This document shows, in pieces, positions 45,253 to 53,937 of a DNA stretch of 64,000 nucleotides. The stretch spans positions 419,837 through 483,836 of the forward strand of contig NZ_JAATJH010000004.1 of NCBI RefSeq assembly GCF_011927835.1. Reading direction: 5' to 3'. A program made the position numbers and the translations under genes. This DNA is from Neolewinella antarctica. Its GTDB lineage: Bacteria > Bacteroidota > Bacteroidia > Chitinophagales > Saprospiraceae. Every line of letters starts with the position of its first letter. Positions within the stretch are counted from its first letter, which is position 1. The notes beneath the pieces are model-generated. The model did not search any database and was not told the DNA's origin. It saw nothing but the letters and a program-made list of their open reading frames with translations.

Positions 45253-46554
45253 TTATTTCTTGGCCTGTGCCTTGATCCAGTCGGACGTGACGGATTTCGG
45301 CCGTTCGAGCGGCATGCCCAAAGCACGGCTCCAGATACCGGCGGCCAGTACGCCGAGGCCACGGCTGACGCCGAAGAGCACGGTGTAGAAACTGAATTCC
45401 GGAAAACCGTAATGAACGAGTAGCGCACCGGAGTGTGCGTCGACGTTCGGCCAGGGGTTCTTTACCTTTCCGAGCGCCTGCAGTGCGGGGGGAACTACGT
45501 CAAAGATTTTCCAAACCGTATCGATCAGGTCACTATCCTTGATGTACTGCTCGGCAAAACGGCGTTGGGAAGTAAAGCGGGGGTCGGGCTCGCGGAGAAC
45601 GGCGTGGCCGTAGCCCGGGATTACCTTCCCTTCGTCCAGCGTTTGCTGCACGTACGTGGCGATCTGTTCTTTGGAGGGTGTCTTTGTTCCTAGCGAGTCG
45701 ATCATTTCGAAGATCCACTTAATTACTTCCTGGTTGGCGAGCCCGTGTAACGGTCCGGCCAGCGCGTTCATGCCGGCGGCGAGGGAGCGGTAGGGGTCGG
45801 CGAGGGTAGAGGCGACGAGGTGAACCGTGTGCGCCGAAGCGTTACCACCCTCATGGTCGGCGTGGATGGTGAGGTAAAGGCGCATTAGGCTACGGAAGTC
45901 CTTGTCATCCGAACCCAGCATATGCGCGAAGTTGGCACTGTAATCCAGGCTCGTGTCCGGCTCGATGTGCTTACCATCTTTGAAGGCACGGCGGTAGATA
46001 TAAGCGGCTACGCGCGGGAGGCGGGCAATGAGGTTCATGCTGTCTTCATAGACGGCATCCCAGTAATCAGACTTGGAAAGACCTTCAGCGTAGCGCTTAT
46101 CGAAGATGCTATCGCCTTGCATGGCCATGATACCGATCGTGAACTGCGTCATCGGGTGGGTATCGGCGGGGAGACTATCGAGGACGGTGTAGCACTGCTG
46201 CGGGACTTCAGACCGGCCGTGCCAATCGGCGGTGAGCTGGTCTACTTCTTCTTTGGTGGGGACTTCGCCCGTGAGCATCAGCCAGAAAAGACCTTCAGGT
46301 TTTGGCTCGCCCTGGGGGCCGGAGGGGAGGAGTTGCTTAATCTCGGGAATGGAACGGCCACGAAAGCGGATACCAACGTTGGCGTCCAGTTCGCTCGTTT
46401 CCCACTGCATCATTTTGATGCCCCGGGCGCCGCTCATGATTTGCCCCAAGGTCACCTCCGCAACTACTTTGTCGCCGCTTTCCTTGCTGATCGCGCGCAT
46501 TTCTGTATAAAGGGAGAGGGCCTTGTCGGCAAATTTCTGTTTGAGGGTATCCAT
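45253..46554 (-). CDS. citrate synthase, mitochondrial/eukaryotic-like type
   Basis: 433 residues. It condenses acetyl-CoA and oxaloacetate at the head of the TCA cycle. Catalytic blocks: HADHEGGNASAHT (first His), GYGHAVLREPDPRF (second His) and NVDAHSGALLVHYGF (Asp). The N-terminus (LSLYTEMRAISKESGDKVVAEVTLGQIMSGARGI, quoted in parts) and the region GEVPTKEEVDQLTADW match the eukaryotic-type citrate synthases found in mitochondria and Bacteroidota, not E. coli GltA; the NADH-sensing N-domain of GltA is absent. The start ATG is certain from the family N-terminus. Confidence 0.92.
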   Translation of the reverse strand: MDTLKQKFADKALSLYTEMRAISKESGDKVVAEVTLGQIMSGARGIKMMQWETSELDANVGIRFRGRSIPEIKQLLPSGPQGEPKPEGLFWLMLTGEVPTKEEVDQLTADWHGRSEVPQQCYTVLDSLPADTHPMTQFTIGIMAMQGDSIFDKRYAEGLSKSDYWDAVYEDSMNLIARLPRVAAYIYRRAFKDGKHIEPDTSLDYSANFAHMLGSDDKDFRSLMRLYLTIHADHEGGNASAHTVHLVASTLADPYRSLAAGMNALAGPLHGLANQEVIKWIFEMIDSLGTKTPSKEQIATYVQQTLDEGKVIPGYGHAVLREPDPRFTSQRRFAEQYIKDSDLIDTVWKIFDVVPPALQALGKVKNPWPNVDAHSGALLVHYGFPEFSFYTVLFGVSRGLGVLAAGIWSRALGMPLERPKSVTSDWIKAQAKK

Positions 46555-46788
46555 TAGGCGTTTAAAGTTTTTGGTTGTTTGGTCAAATTCGGGCGGAAAG
46601 CCGCGCGGTGTACGTTGACAACGTAGCGCTTGGCGATCAGTTCGGCGGGGTAATTCGAGTCGGCCGACGTGGCGGGCAAATTACGTGATTTCCAATCGTC
46701 TTCACGTAATTTTCGGGTAACAATGTAGCCCGGGGCGAAATATTTATCGGCGTACCCAAATCTCTCTGCTCCTCTACTCGTCACCTTT

Positions 46789-46804
46789 GCACCCGCGACC
46801 GCGC
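46789..46804 (+). repeat. dispersed 16-bp GC repeat, perfect copy
   Basis: GCACCCGCGACCGCGC, 25 nt downstream of the SpoIIM-like gene's stop codon on the minus strand and preceded on the plus strand by CTTT. Confidence 0.85.
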
Positions 46805-46829
46805 CCTAATACCCAGAATAAGTAGCTCA

Positions 46830-48674
46830 TTATTCCATCTCCAAACCCCGCAACTTGCGTCGCGTCCCCACCGATTCGATCTCCCGTAGCAGCGCGTCGG
46901 CGTGGTTGATCTCCCGCAATTTGTAAGCAATAAGCGCAAAAGAGACGGCGAGGAGGGCGAACATGAGCGTAAAAATGTACGCGTAGAGAGCCGTCTGGAG
47001 GACTGCGTTCAGGTTGTCGAGTTCCGCCGCGTCAGCGTAGATGACCCAGTCGAGGAAGGAGAATAGCAGACCACCAAGAGCCGTATCGATCAGCCACATC
47101 AGCGGCACCACCATGACCAGAATGAGGTAAAAATTCGGAATGACGGCACCAAAATTACGCAGGGTATTTCCCAACGTCTCCTTCACGCCCGACAGACCAG
47201 AATAGCCCGCGTAGGCCAGGATGAAGACAAACGGTAGTAGGAAAAGCGTGGCAAGGGCCGTCGTTATGTACCCAAAAGAAAGCACGCACGCGGCGCATAA
47301 TCCAACTAAAAACAGGTAGGCTTCCGACCGCCAACTGGCCGGCAGGATTTTGATGTCCGTCGCGCGCCAAAAGATTTGGGACGATAGGCGGAATACACCG
47401 TAAAAATAGGCGGCGACCAACAGTAGGTAGGTGACGTTGCGGTCGCGCGACCAAGTCGTGAAAAGTTCGTGGTAATTACGCAAGTCACCGAGCAAGAACT
47501 CGCTACTGAAAGCGTACCGCGCATAAGCTTCGTCACCAAAAAAGTAGAGCGACAGCGCGGTAAAAACAAGCGCGATCGCCGCCGACCCGCCAAACAGCAG
47601 CCCCGCCGACTGCCGGGCAATGGAAAGACTCGCCTCCATGTTCTCTCCCGCCCCGCGGATGCGCCGCCGGCTGACCACCTTGTCTTTCTCCGTCGCTTTA
47701 CGGGGTAATGCGTACTCCCGCTCGGCGGGGTAGGCCGCCACTTTTTTGGGGTACCAGTAATAGTACCAGAAAATGAAAGCGAAGCAGAGCAGAATGAAAA
47801 GCGCCCGAATCGCATCCGGTAGCTCCGTGTGTCGCGTCAAATAACTTTCCAGGAAGCCGGCGGCAATAAAAATCGGGATTAGCCCCAGCATGATTTTCAA
47901 ACCATCGCGAGCCGAGCGTTTGAAGGATTCGAAGCGCGAGAGCGTCCCTGGAAAAAGCAGGCCCATGCCCATCGTCAGGCCAGCCCCTCCGGCAATCACG
48001 ATACTACTGATCTCCAGTGCGCCGTGGATCCAGATCGTCAGGAAGCTCTCCTGAAAAACGCCCTGGTCGTAAAAGAAATACTGAAAAACGCCGACCATGA
48101 TTCCGTTGCGCAACAATTGGACTACGGACCCAACGGCAAAGAAAGCACCGGACACAAAGGTCATCAGCGCTACGTAAATATTATTGACGGTAATGGACAG
48201 TGCCATTTTGTAGGGCGAAGTTTCCTTGTACACCGCCATCGGGTCACCACCGGCAATGTTGGCCTGCGTCATGTCCATATACTGCTGGCCCATGATCGTT
48301 TCGGCGAAAGAGCTGTCGATCCGGTAGCTAACCACGCCGATCAGCATGGCGAGCAGGAAGATGATCAGGGAGATCAGCAACGGCTTGCGGCTGGCGTGAA
48401 CCGTGCGGGGGAGTTCGTCCGACCAGAAGGAAAAAAAGCGGCTCGTCTCGCCCTTACGGCCTTTGTAGACTTGCAAGAAAGTCCGCTGCGCCAAGTTATT
48501 GAGGTAGACACGGACGGACCGGTTGGGGTAGAAGGTGCGGGAGTAGGAAAGGTCATCCGTCGTGTGGATGTAGAGCTCGGTGAGGAGGTCCGGGTCCTGG
48601 TCGGTTCCTTCGAGGGCGCGTTCGTAGCGCTTCCACTTTTCTTGGTTTTTGTTGATGAAGTCGGTCTCGCGCAT
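46830..48674 (-). CDS. SpoIIM/DUF95-domain membrane protein with extra membrane domain
   Basis: 614 residues. The N-terminal half (1-330) is a SpoIIM-like protein: basic helix, FYPNRSVRVYLNNLAQRTFLQ, FFSFWSDELPRTVHASRKPL, then helices with SITVNNIYVALMTFVSGAFF, VVQLLRNGIMVGVFQYFF and FLTIWIHGALEISSIVIAGG, matching the Bacteroidota 'stage II sporulation protein M' family of about 320 aa. A charged loop at 330-355 joins a second block of five or six helices (355-590) not known to me, resembling the membrane half of a DUF975/RDD-like protein. So this looks like a fusion. No sporulation is implied; function unknown. Its 5' untranslated region is a TAGGCGG array touching the start codon. Confidence 0.78.
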   Translation of the reverse strand: MRETDFINKNQEKWKRYERALEGTDQDPDLLTELYIHTTDDLSYSRTFYPNRSVRVYLNNLAQRTFLQVYKGRKGETSRFFSFWSDELPRTVHASRKPLLISLIIFLLAMLIGVVSYRIDSSFAETIMGQQYMDMTQANIAGGDPMAVYKETSPYKMALSITVNNIYVALMTFVSGAFFAVGSVVQLLRNGIMVGVFQYFFYDQGVFQESFLTIWIHGALEISSIVIAGGAGLTMGMGLLFPGTLSRFESFKRSARDGLKIMLGLIPIFIAAGFLESYLTRHTELPDAIRALFILLCFAFIFWYYYWYPKKVAAYPAEREYALPRKATEKDKVVSRRRIRGAGENMEASLSIARQSAGLLFGGSAAIALVFTALSLYFFGDEAYARYAFSSEFLLGDLRNYHELFTTWSRDRNVTYLLLVAAYFYGVFRLSSQIFWRATDIKILPASWRSEAYLFLVGLCAACVLSFGYITTALATLFLLPFVFILAYAGYSGLSGVKETLGNTLRNFGAVIPNFYLILVMVVPLMWLIDTALGGLLFSFLDWVIYADAAELDNLNAVLQTALYAYIFTLMFALLAVSFALIAYKLREINHADALLREIESVGTRRKLRGLEME

Positions 48675-48677
48675 TTT

Positions 48678-48932
<255 letters not shown>

Positions 48933-48938
<6 letters not shown>

Positions 48939-49940
48939 ACTCCCATTCCCCTCCCGATAAACCACGGCCGTAACCACCTGGCCAACCGCCTTAAGCGTCT
49001 CCCGGTCGATCTTGTCCATATCGTCATCGTCGGTGTGCCAGTGGCTAACGAAGCCAGTCTCGGTGTCTTTGCGAAAGTTGATGATGTCAATCATCGGGAT
49101 GCGGGCGATGGTGTTGACGAAGTAGTGGTCGTCGGTGACGGCTTTGCCTTCTTCTTTCGGGAAATAGGGCGCGAATTTTTTGATGGTTCCGGCCAGGTTC
49201 CAGACTTTGTCGACGACCGCCGGGGCGAAGCGTTGGCTGACGCCTTCGATGGCGAAACGAGCGTCCTTCGCGCCGACCATGTCCAGGAGGATGCCGTAGC
49301 GGGGGCGAGTGCCAGTCAGGTTTTTACTGTAGTGCTGCGCGCCTAGTCCCCAGCTTTCCACGGCGCCGGAATCGCCGTAGTCTTCGGCGTCGAAGAGAAC
49401 GATGTCAACGCCAATGTTGGGTGGCGCAATGTTTAACTGGCGGGCGATTTCCAGGAGGACGCCGACGCCACTCGCACCATCGTCCGCGCCATTAACGATC
49501 GCTTTGGGGTCGTCTTCGAGCGGGCTATCGGCCACGTGGCGCGTATCCCAGTGCGCGGCCAGGAGGACCCGGTCGGTCATTTCCGGATTGTAGCGGGCGA
49601 TGATGTTGGTGCTGTTCAGCGTAGTGCCGTCGTAGGCGGTGGCGGTAAATTTCTGCTCGGTAATTTCGGCGCCGAAGGCTTTTAGTTTGGCCACGAGCCA
49701 TTCTCGGGTCCGGTCGTGCGCGGGGGTATTCATTACGCGTGGGCCGAAACCGACTTGGCGGGCAACATAGGCGTAGGCGCTATCGGCGGAAAAGCTAGGC
49801 ACGGGAACATCCGGCAGGTTGTGCGGTTGCGCGGTCGCGGGTGCAGGGAGGATGGGATCGGTGGTGTCGGGACCGCAACCATAAAGTAGCGTAGCCACGA
49901 ATAACAATACGACAAACCTGGGAAGATGGGGTAGGAGCAA
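48933..49940 (-). CDS. M28 family aminopeptidase / glutaminyl cyclase-like lipoprotein
   Basis: 335 residues from a TTG start, with a lipoprotein signal (VVLLFVATLLYGCGPDT; lipobox LYGC). Zinc ligands: LAAHWDTRHVADS (His, Asp), NGADDGASGVGVLLE (Asp), VLFDAEDYGDSG (Glu/Asp), then IDIINFRKDT and HWHTDDDDMDKID near the end supply the last His/Asp. The HWDTR...GADDGASG pattern with a WHT loop fits the glutaminyl-peptide cyclotransferase-like branch of M28. Either aminopeptidase or glutaminyl cyclase activity is possible. One perfect copy of the dispersed repeat encodes PAPATAQ just after the lipidated cysteine, in the flexible linker. The stop codon comes from the repeat array. Confidence 0.85.
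49829..49844 (-). repeat. dispersed 16-bp GC repeat in the lipoprotein linker of the M28 peptidase
   Basis: GCGCGGTCGCGGGTGC, perfect, read by the gene as Ala-Pro-Ala-Thr-Ala. Confidence 0.85.
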
Positions 49941-49988
49941 AGCGAACGGGCGTTTTAGATAAACGAAAACGCAAAGGTCGTAAAAGTA

Positions 49989-50444
49989 TTACCGGCTGCC
50001 CGCGCCTTCCTTTATCAGTTCAGCTTCTTCGAGTACGTACATCAGGCGATTAATGTCATCGTTGTTGAGGACTAATTTACCTCTCAGCCGGACTTTATCC
50101 GTAGTGTACTTCACCGGTTCCGTGCTGGTAACTTCCATGACCGTCTCCGGGCCAGCGCCGCCACAGAAAAAACACATATTATAAGGATAGGCACTGAAGA
50201 CGAATTCCGAGTGACTCTTGTACCCCTCAACCGGCACGATGTACCCACTTACCTCGACTACTTGACCCTCCATTTTCTCAATGTCCTTGCTGAACACCGG
50301 CACGTCGACCTTAAACCCGAGCAGGTCGTCGTACTTCTTTTCGTAGGTGATCTTGGAAAGCGTCTTCCAAAGATTAACCTCCTGCGCCCGGGCATTCGGC
50401 GTCAGGAATAAAACGGCGAGTGCAAAAAGTAGGACTTGTTTCAT
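49989..50444 (-). CDS. periplasmic DUF3299-like protein
   Basis: 151 residues with signal peptide MKQVLLFALAVLFLTPNARAQ. The mature domain has MEGQVVEVSGYIVPVEGYKS, FVFSAYPYNMCFFCGGAGPE and VRLRGKLVLNNDDINRLMYVLEEA, the OB-like DUF3299 pattern with a CxxC (CFFCGG) pair. Homologues are often next to metal or lipoprotein transporters, but here the neighbours do not help. Could bind a metal through the CxxC. Preceded in transcription order by the cupin gene across a repeat array. Confidence 0.75.
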   Translation of the reverse strand: MKQVLLFALAVLFLTPNARAQEVNLWKTLSKITYEKKYDDLLGFKVDVPVFSKDIEKMEGQVVEVSGYIVPVEGYKSHSEFVFSAYPYNMCFFCGGAGPETVMEVTSTEPVKYTTDKVRLRGKLVLNNDDINRLMYVLEEAELIKEGAGSR

Positions 50445-50519
50445 GGTCGATGGTTTGGGCGGTCAAAGATAAGGAACGTATTTACCGGGGTGGCGGATGT
50501 GAAGGGAATGGTAAAAAAG

Positions 50520-50634
50520 GTCTAGGGTCTGTGGTCCAGGGTCTGTGGTCTAAGGTCTGTAGTCTCTAGTACAGACCGCAGACTACAGACCACAGACTCT
50601 AGACCACAGACCACAGACTTCAGACTTCAAATTT
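50520..50634. repeat. GGTCTGTG/AGACCACAG inverted heptad array
   Basis: GGTCTAGGGTCTGTGGTCC-type units (50520-50563) are followed by their inverse, AGACCGCAGACTACAGACC-type units (50574-50634), with an 11-nt gap: a long imperfect hairpin. The array begins right after the cupin stop codon (on the minus strand TGA AGTCTGAAGTCTG). Same words as the array at 21326. Confidence 0.85.
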
Positions 50635-51076
50635 CATCCGGTGCAACCTTACCACCCTTCAATTCTTCCCGATCCGTAAACTGGACGATCATCATTGTGC
50701 AGGGCTTATTATCGAGTACGCCCGACTTGTGTCCTTGCTCGTCCGTAGTGCCCTGGTCCGCGCCGAAGGAGAGTTCGCCGACGCGCATCTCCACCCGTTG
50801 GCCATCCATCGTTTCAACCCACCAGCCGCCGGTGAGCGGGATGATCCACTGAGGTTGCGGATTCTCGTGCCAATCGCCGTCGAAATCGGCGGGGAGTTCA
50901 CTAAAGATGATCTGAGTAGCGCCCTTCATCAGTTTGTTGTTCCACTGTTCGCCGGAGCCGCCGCCCATGCTTTCGAGTTCGAAGTTGGTGAGGTGGCGTA
51001 GTTTTTGGCGGCTTATGCCTTTTTCGTCGGTGTAAACGTGCCAGTAGGGAATGCTGGGGTTGGTTTTGTTGGCCAT
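50627..51076 (-). CDS. cupin-domain protein
   Basis: 149 residues, single small beta-barrel. DWHENPQPQWIIPLTGGWWVET supplies the first cupin motif (His, Gln, Glu-poor variant) and GELSFGADQGTTDEQGHKSG the second with a final His, so a metal site may be partial. N-terminus PYWHVYTDEKGISRQKLRHL resembles uncharacterised cupins that act on small acids or sensing. No signal peptide. Stands between dapD (divergent) and a repeat array. Confidence 0.78.
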   Translation of the reverse strand: MANKTNPSIPYWHVYTDEKGISRQKLRHLTNFELESMGGGSGEQWNNKLMKGATQIIFSELPADFDGDWHENPQPQWIIPLTGGWWVETMDGQRVEMRVGELSFGADQGTTDEQGHKSGVLDNKPCTMMIVQFTDREELKGGKVAPDEI

Positions 51077-51188
51077 GATTTAGGAGCTTTTAGTTTGGGG
51101 AACAGTGCCGGCCAAAGAGTGTTTCCGAGGTATGTCCGTTAAGCATAAGTGGGTCACCGTCTATCCGCACGTATTCCCCAAAGTTTCT

Positions 51189-51196
51189 CATCTTTG
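51189..51196 (+). promoter_or_regulatory. possible -7 box of the dapD-recF-dciA unit
   Basis: CATCTTTG, one mismatch to TAnnTTTG, 32 nt before the dapD ATG. Confidence 0.35.
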
Positions 51197-51228
51197 GCCT
51201 CCCATTAAAATATCCCCAAAACAACAAG

Positions 51229-52047
51229 ATGCAGGACGTACGGAACATCATCGAATCCGCTTGGAACGAGCGCGAACTCCTCAAAGAAACCACTACCCAG
51301 GAGGCGATCAACTACGTAATCGAAGAGCTCGATAAAGGCCGCCTACGCGTCGCCGAGCCCGCCGATGGAGGAGAATGGAAAGCGAACGAGTGGATCAAAA
51401 AAGCCGTCGTGCTGTACTTTCCCATCCGGGAGATGGAAACAATCGAAGTCGGCCCCTTCGAGTTCCACGATAAAATGGCGCTCAAAAAAGATTACGCCAG
51501 TCAGGGCGTCCGCGTCGTACCCCACGCCGTAGCCCGCTACGGCGCCTACCTGGAAAAGGGCGTCATCCTGATGCCTAGTTACGTCAACATCGGTGCCCGG
51601 GTTGGTTCCGGCACCATGGTCGACACCTGGGCCACGGTAGGAAGCTGCGCTCAGATCGGCCGCAACGTTCACCTTTCCGGCGGCGTCGGCATCGGCGGTG
51701 TCCTCGAACCCCTCCAAGCTACGCCCACGATTATCGAAGACGATGCTTTTATCGGTTCCCGTTCCATCGTCGTCGAAGGCGTCCGCGTCGGTAAAGAAGC
51801 CGTCCTCGGTGCCAACGTAGTCCTCACCAAATCCACCCGCATCATCGACGTGACGGGTAGCGAGCCGGTGACCCACCGGGGTTACGTACCCCCCCGCTCG
51901 GTCGTCATCCCCGGTAGCTACACGAAGTCCTTCCCCGCCGGTGACTACCAGGTTTCTTGCGCGCTAATCATCGGCGAGCGAAAAGAGAGTACGGATAAGA
52001 AAACGAGCTTGAACCAGGCGCTGCGGGAGCATGATGTGGCGGTGTAA
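51229..52047 (+). CDS. dapD: tetrahydrodipicolinate N-succinyltransferase
   Basis: 272 residues. N-terminal helices (MQDVRNIIESAWNEREL) then a left-handed beta-helix of hexapeptide repeats (VNIGARVGSGTMVDTWATVGS, GRNVHLSGGVGIGGVLEPLQ, EDDAFIGSRSIVVEGVRVGK) and the family C-terminus PGSYTKSFPAGDYQVSCALI. It succinylates tetrahydrodipicolinate in the succinylase branch of lysine and diaminopimelate synthesis. Its 3' end overlaps the only ATG available for recF by 17 nt, so the two may be translationally coupled. Confidence 0.94.
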   Translation: MQDVRNIIESAWNERELLKETTTQEAINYVIEELDKGRLRVAEPADGGEWKANEWIKKAVVLYFPIREMETIEVGPFEFHDKMALKKDYASQGVRVVPHAVARYGAYLEKGVILMPSYVNIGARVGSGTMVDTWATVGSCAQIGRNVHLSGGVGIGGVLEPLQATPTIIEDDAFIGSRSIVVEGVRVGKEAVLGANVVLTKSTRIIDVTGSEPVTHRGYVPPRSVVIPGSYTKSFPAGDYQVSCALIIGERKESTDKKTSLNQALREHDVAV

Positions 52048-53386
52048 ACTACTGACAACTTTACTGTGCGCACAGAACAATAGTACCAGCATCAAGATAG
52101 GACAGCTGCAACACTTCTTCCTCCCTCTTCCTCTTTTTCTTCCTCCACTTCCTCTGGAAACCCGCGGAGCGCTGCCAGAGGCAAAACCCCGTTCCTCCAA
52201 AAAAAACCTTGCACCAGCGACCGCGCCACCGCCGCAGGCAGCAGCGAAGCTAAAAAACCACCCCATCCAACTAAAATCCCTAAAACTAACCCAATTCAAA
52301 AACTACGAGTCCCAAAAACTGGACTTGAGCACGGGGCTGAACTGCTTCGTAGGCCCAAACGGTGCCGGTAAAACAAACCTCCTCGAAGCCATCTACTTCC
52401 TCTGCATGGGCAAATCATTCAGCACCAGCCCCGACGCCTACGCCATCCGCCACGGCGACCAGGGTACCCGCCTTGAGGGGCAGTTCACGAGTGGCGAAAC
52501 GGGGGCCAGCGACAAAATTGTCGTCAAAGTCCAGAAGCGAAAACGGAAGATCATCGAGCGCAACGGCACGGCCTACGAGCGCCTCGCCGAGCACGTGGGC
52601 CGCTACCCCGTCGTCGTAATTACGCCGGACGATACGAACCTCGTCCTGGAAGGCAGCGAACTCCGCCGCCGGTTGCTGGACAATAGTCTGAGCCAGTCCA
52701 ACCCGACCTACCTCAACCAACTCATCACCTACAACAAGCTGCTAACTAACCGGAACGCCCTGCTCAAGGAACTCGAAGGCCGCAAAGACCCCACCGGCTT
52801 GCTCGACGTCTACGACCAACAAATGGCCGAGCCCGCCGCCTACCTCCACGAGAAACGTCGGGAGTTCATCACGCCCTTTACGGACATCTTAACCGACACC
52901 TACGCCGTCATCTCCGGCCAGCAGGAAGAAGTAGGCATCACGTACCGAAGTCACCTCAACGATACTACCTGGGCGGAAGTGACGCAGCAGCGCCGGGAAA
53001 AAGACCGCCTCCTCCAACGCACCACCGGCGGCGTGCACCGTGACGACCTGGTCTTCACCCAGGGCGGCCACCCCTTACGCCGCGTCGCCAGCCAGGGCCA
53101 GCTAAAATCTTTCGTTCTCTCCCTAAAACTCGCCCAGTACCGCCTCCTAGAAACCAACACCGGCAGAACCCCTATCTTACTGCTCGACGATATTTTCGAT
53201 AAGCTCGACCGCGACCGCGTCCGCCAACTCCTCGGCCTCGTCCTCAGCGCCGGCTTCGGACAGGTCTTCCTCTCCGACACCGATCCGGAACGCGTCACCG
53301 CGCTCATCGAAGGTGGCGAAGAAACGGCTTGGAAACGATTTCTGGTCCGGGACGGGCAAGTAACCGCAGCAGCCGAAGAAGCATGA
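52031..53386 (+). CDS. recF: DNA replication/repair protein RecF, unusual N-terminal extension
   Basis: 451 residues as annotated. The RecF domain proper starts at about residue 79 (IQLKSLKLTQFKNYES), with Walker A GPNGAGKTN at 109-117, a family-typical YFLCMGKSFSTSPDA region, SQGQLKSFVLSLKLAQ (signature) and PILLLDDIFDKLD (Walker B/D-loop). It loads RecA at gaps with RecOR. Between the overlapping ATG inside dapD and the domain there is no ATG, GTG or TTG in frame, so the product either carries a 78-residue Pro/Leu-rich, repeat-containing tail or starts at a rare codon (the conserved N-terminal position is ATC). The tail contains one variant of the dispersed repeat (LAPATAP). Confidence 0.88.
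   Translation: MMWRCKLLTTLLCAQNNSTSIKIGQLQHFFLPLPLFLPPLPLETRGALPEAKPRSSKKNLAPATAPPPQAAAKLKNHPIQLKSLKLTQFKNYESQKLDLSTGLNCFVGPNGAGKTNLLEAIYFLCMGKSFSTSPDAYAIRHGDQGTRLEGQFTSGETGASDKIVVKVQKRKRKIIERNGTAYERLAEHVGRYPVVVITPDDTNLVLEGSELRRRLLDNSLSQSNPTYLNQLITYNKLLTNRNALLKELEGRKDPTGLLDVYDQQMAEPAAYLHEKRREFITPFTDILTDTYAVISGQQEEVGITYRSHLNDTTWAEVTQQRREKDRLLQRTTGGVHRDDLVFTQGGHPLRRVASQGQLKSFVLSLKLAQYRLLETNTGRTPILLLDDIFDKLDRDRVRQLLGLVLSAGFGQVFLSDTDPERVTALIEGGEETAWKRFLVRDGQVTAAAEEA
52211..52226 (+). repeat. dispersed GC repeat variant in the recF leader/extension
   Basis: GCACCAGCGACCGCGC, one change from consensus. Confidence 0.7.
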
Positions 53387-53694
53387 AAAGTAAGAGAAAC
53401 CAACGCTCCGAAGAGACCCTCACCGTTAAGGATGCTTTTCTACGCATGCTCCGCGCTAACAAAGAGAACGAGGCCGGCTACTTCAAGGCCCGCATCAGGC
53501 TGGTTTGGGAACCCTTTTTTGGGAAGCACGTTGCCGAGAATACTAATAACATTATGGTTCGTAACCGCCGGCTTTACGTGTACGTCAAAAATGCGCCGCT
53601 CCGCGCCCAAATGATGACCGTGCGTCAGGGGATTCGTGACCGGCTGAATAAGGAATTCGGGGAGGATTATCTGGAAGAAGTAATCATCAAGTAA
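53383..53694 (+). CDS. dciA: DUF721/DciA-like replicative helicase-loading protein
   Basis: 103 residues starting at the ATGA overlap with the recF stop. Residues 15-100 (VKDAFLRMLRANKENEAGYF, VWEPFFGKHVAENTNNIMVR, NRRLYVYVKNAPLRAQM, RDRLNKEFGEDYLEEVIIK) match the DUF721/DciA KH-like domain. DciA replaces DnaC as helicase loader or modulator in most bacteria and commonly neighbours recF or dnaA-type genes. Overlap implies coupled translation. Confidence 0.85.
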   Translation: MKSKRNQRSEETLTVKDAFLRMLRANKENEAGYFKARIRLVWEPFFGKHVAENTNNIMVRNRRLYVYVKNAPLRAQMMTVRQGIRDRLNKEFGEDYLEEVIIK

Positions 53695-53737
53695 CTGACC
53701 TTACGTATTGAGCACTGCATGAGGCCCAAAATGATTT

Positions 53738-53840
53738 TTACCACACAAACACAAAAGGAAAAAAACACAAAACAGAATTCAAGCAGAGCGGACCATTTTT
53801 GTGTGCTTCGCTTTCTTCTTTTGTGACTTTTGTGTTCGTC
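53738..53840. terminator. CACAAAA-family inverted repeat between dciA and esterase gene
   Basis: An A-rich arm (CACACAAACACAAAAGG, 53742 on; ACACAAAAC to 53773) faces a T-rich arm (TTTTTGTGTGCTTCG and TTCTTTTGTGACTTTTGTG, 53796-53836). It lies between convergent genes and resembles the element at 19248. Probable bidirectional terminator. Confidence 0.65.
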
Positions 53841-53937
53841 TTTCTAAGCTAGCCTTTGCGCTAAAAATTTCCGTGCGAAAGATCAGTCAAGTAAGAATTA
53901 ATACTATATCATACTGCGCATAGCGCTACTATCATTA

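Noticed and set aside
46554..46784. 76-codon open frame upstream of citrate synthase
   Set aside because: Overlaps the citrate synthase start region and lacks any family features; most likely the 5' region of that gene.
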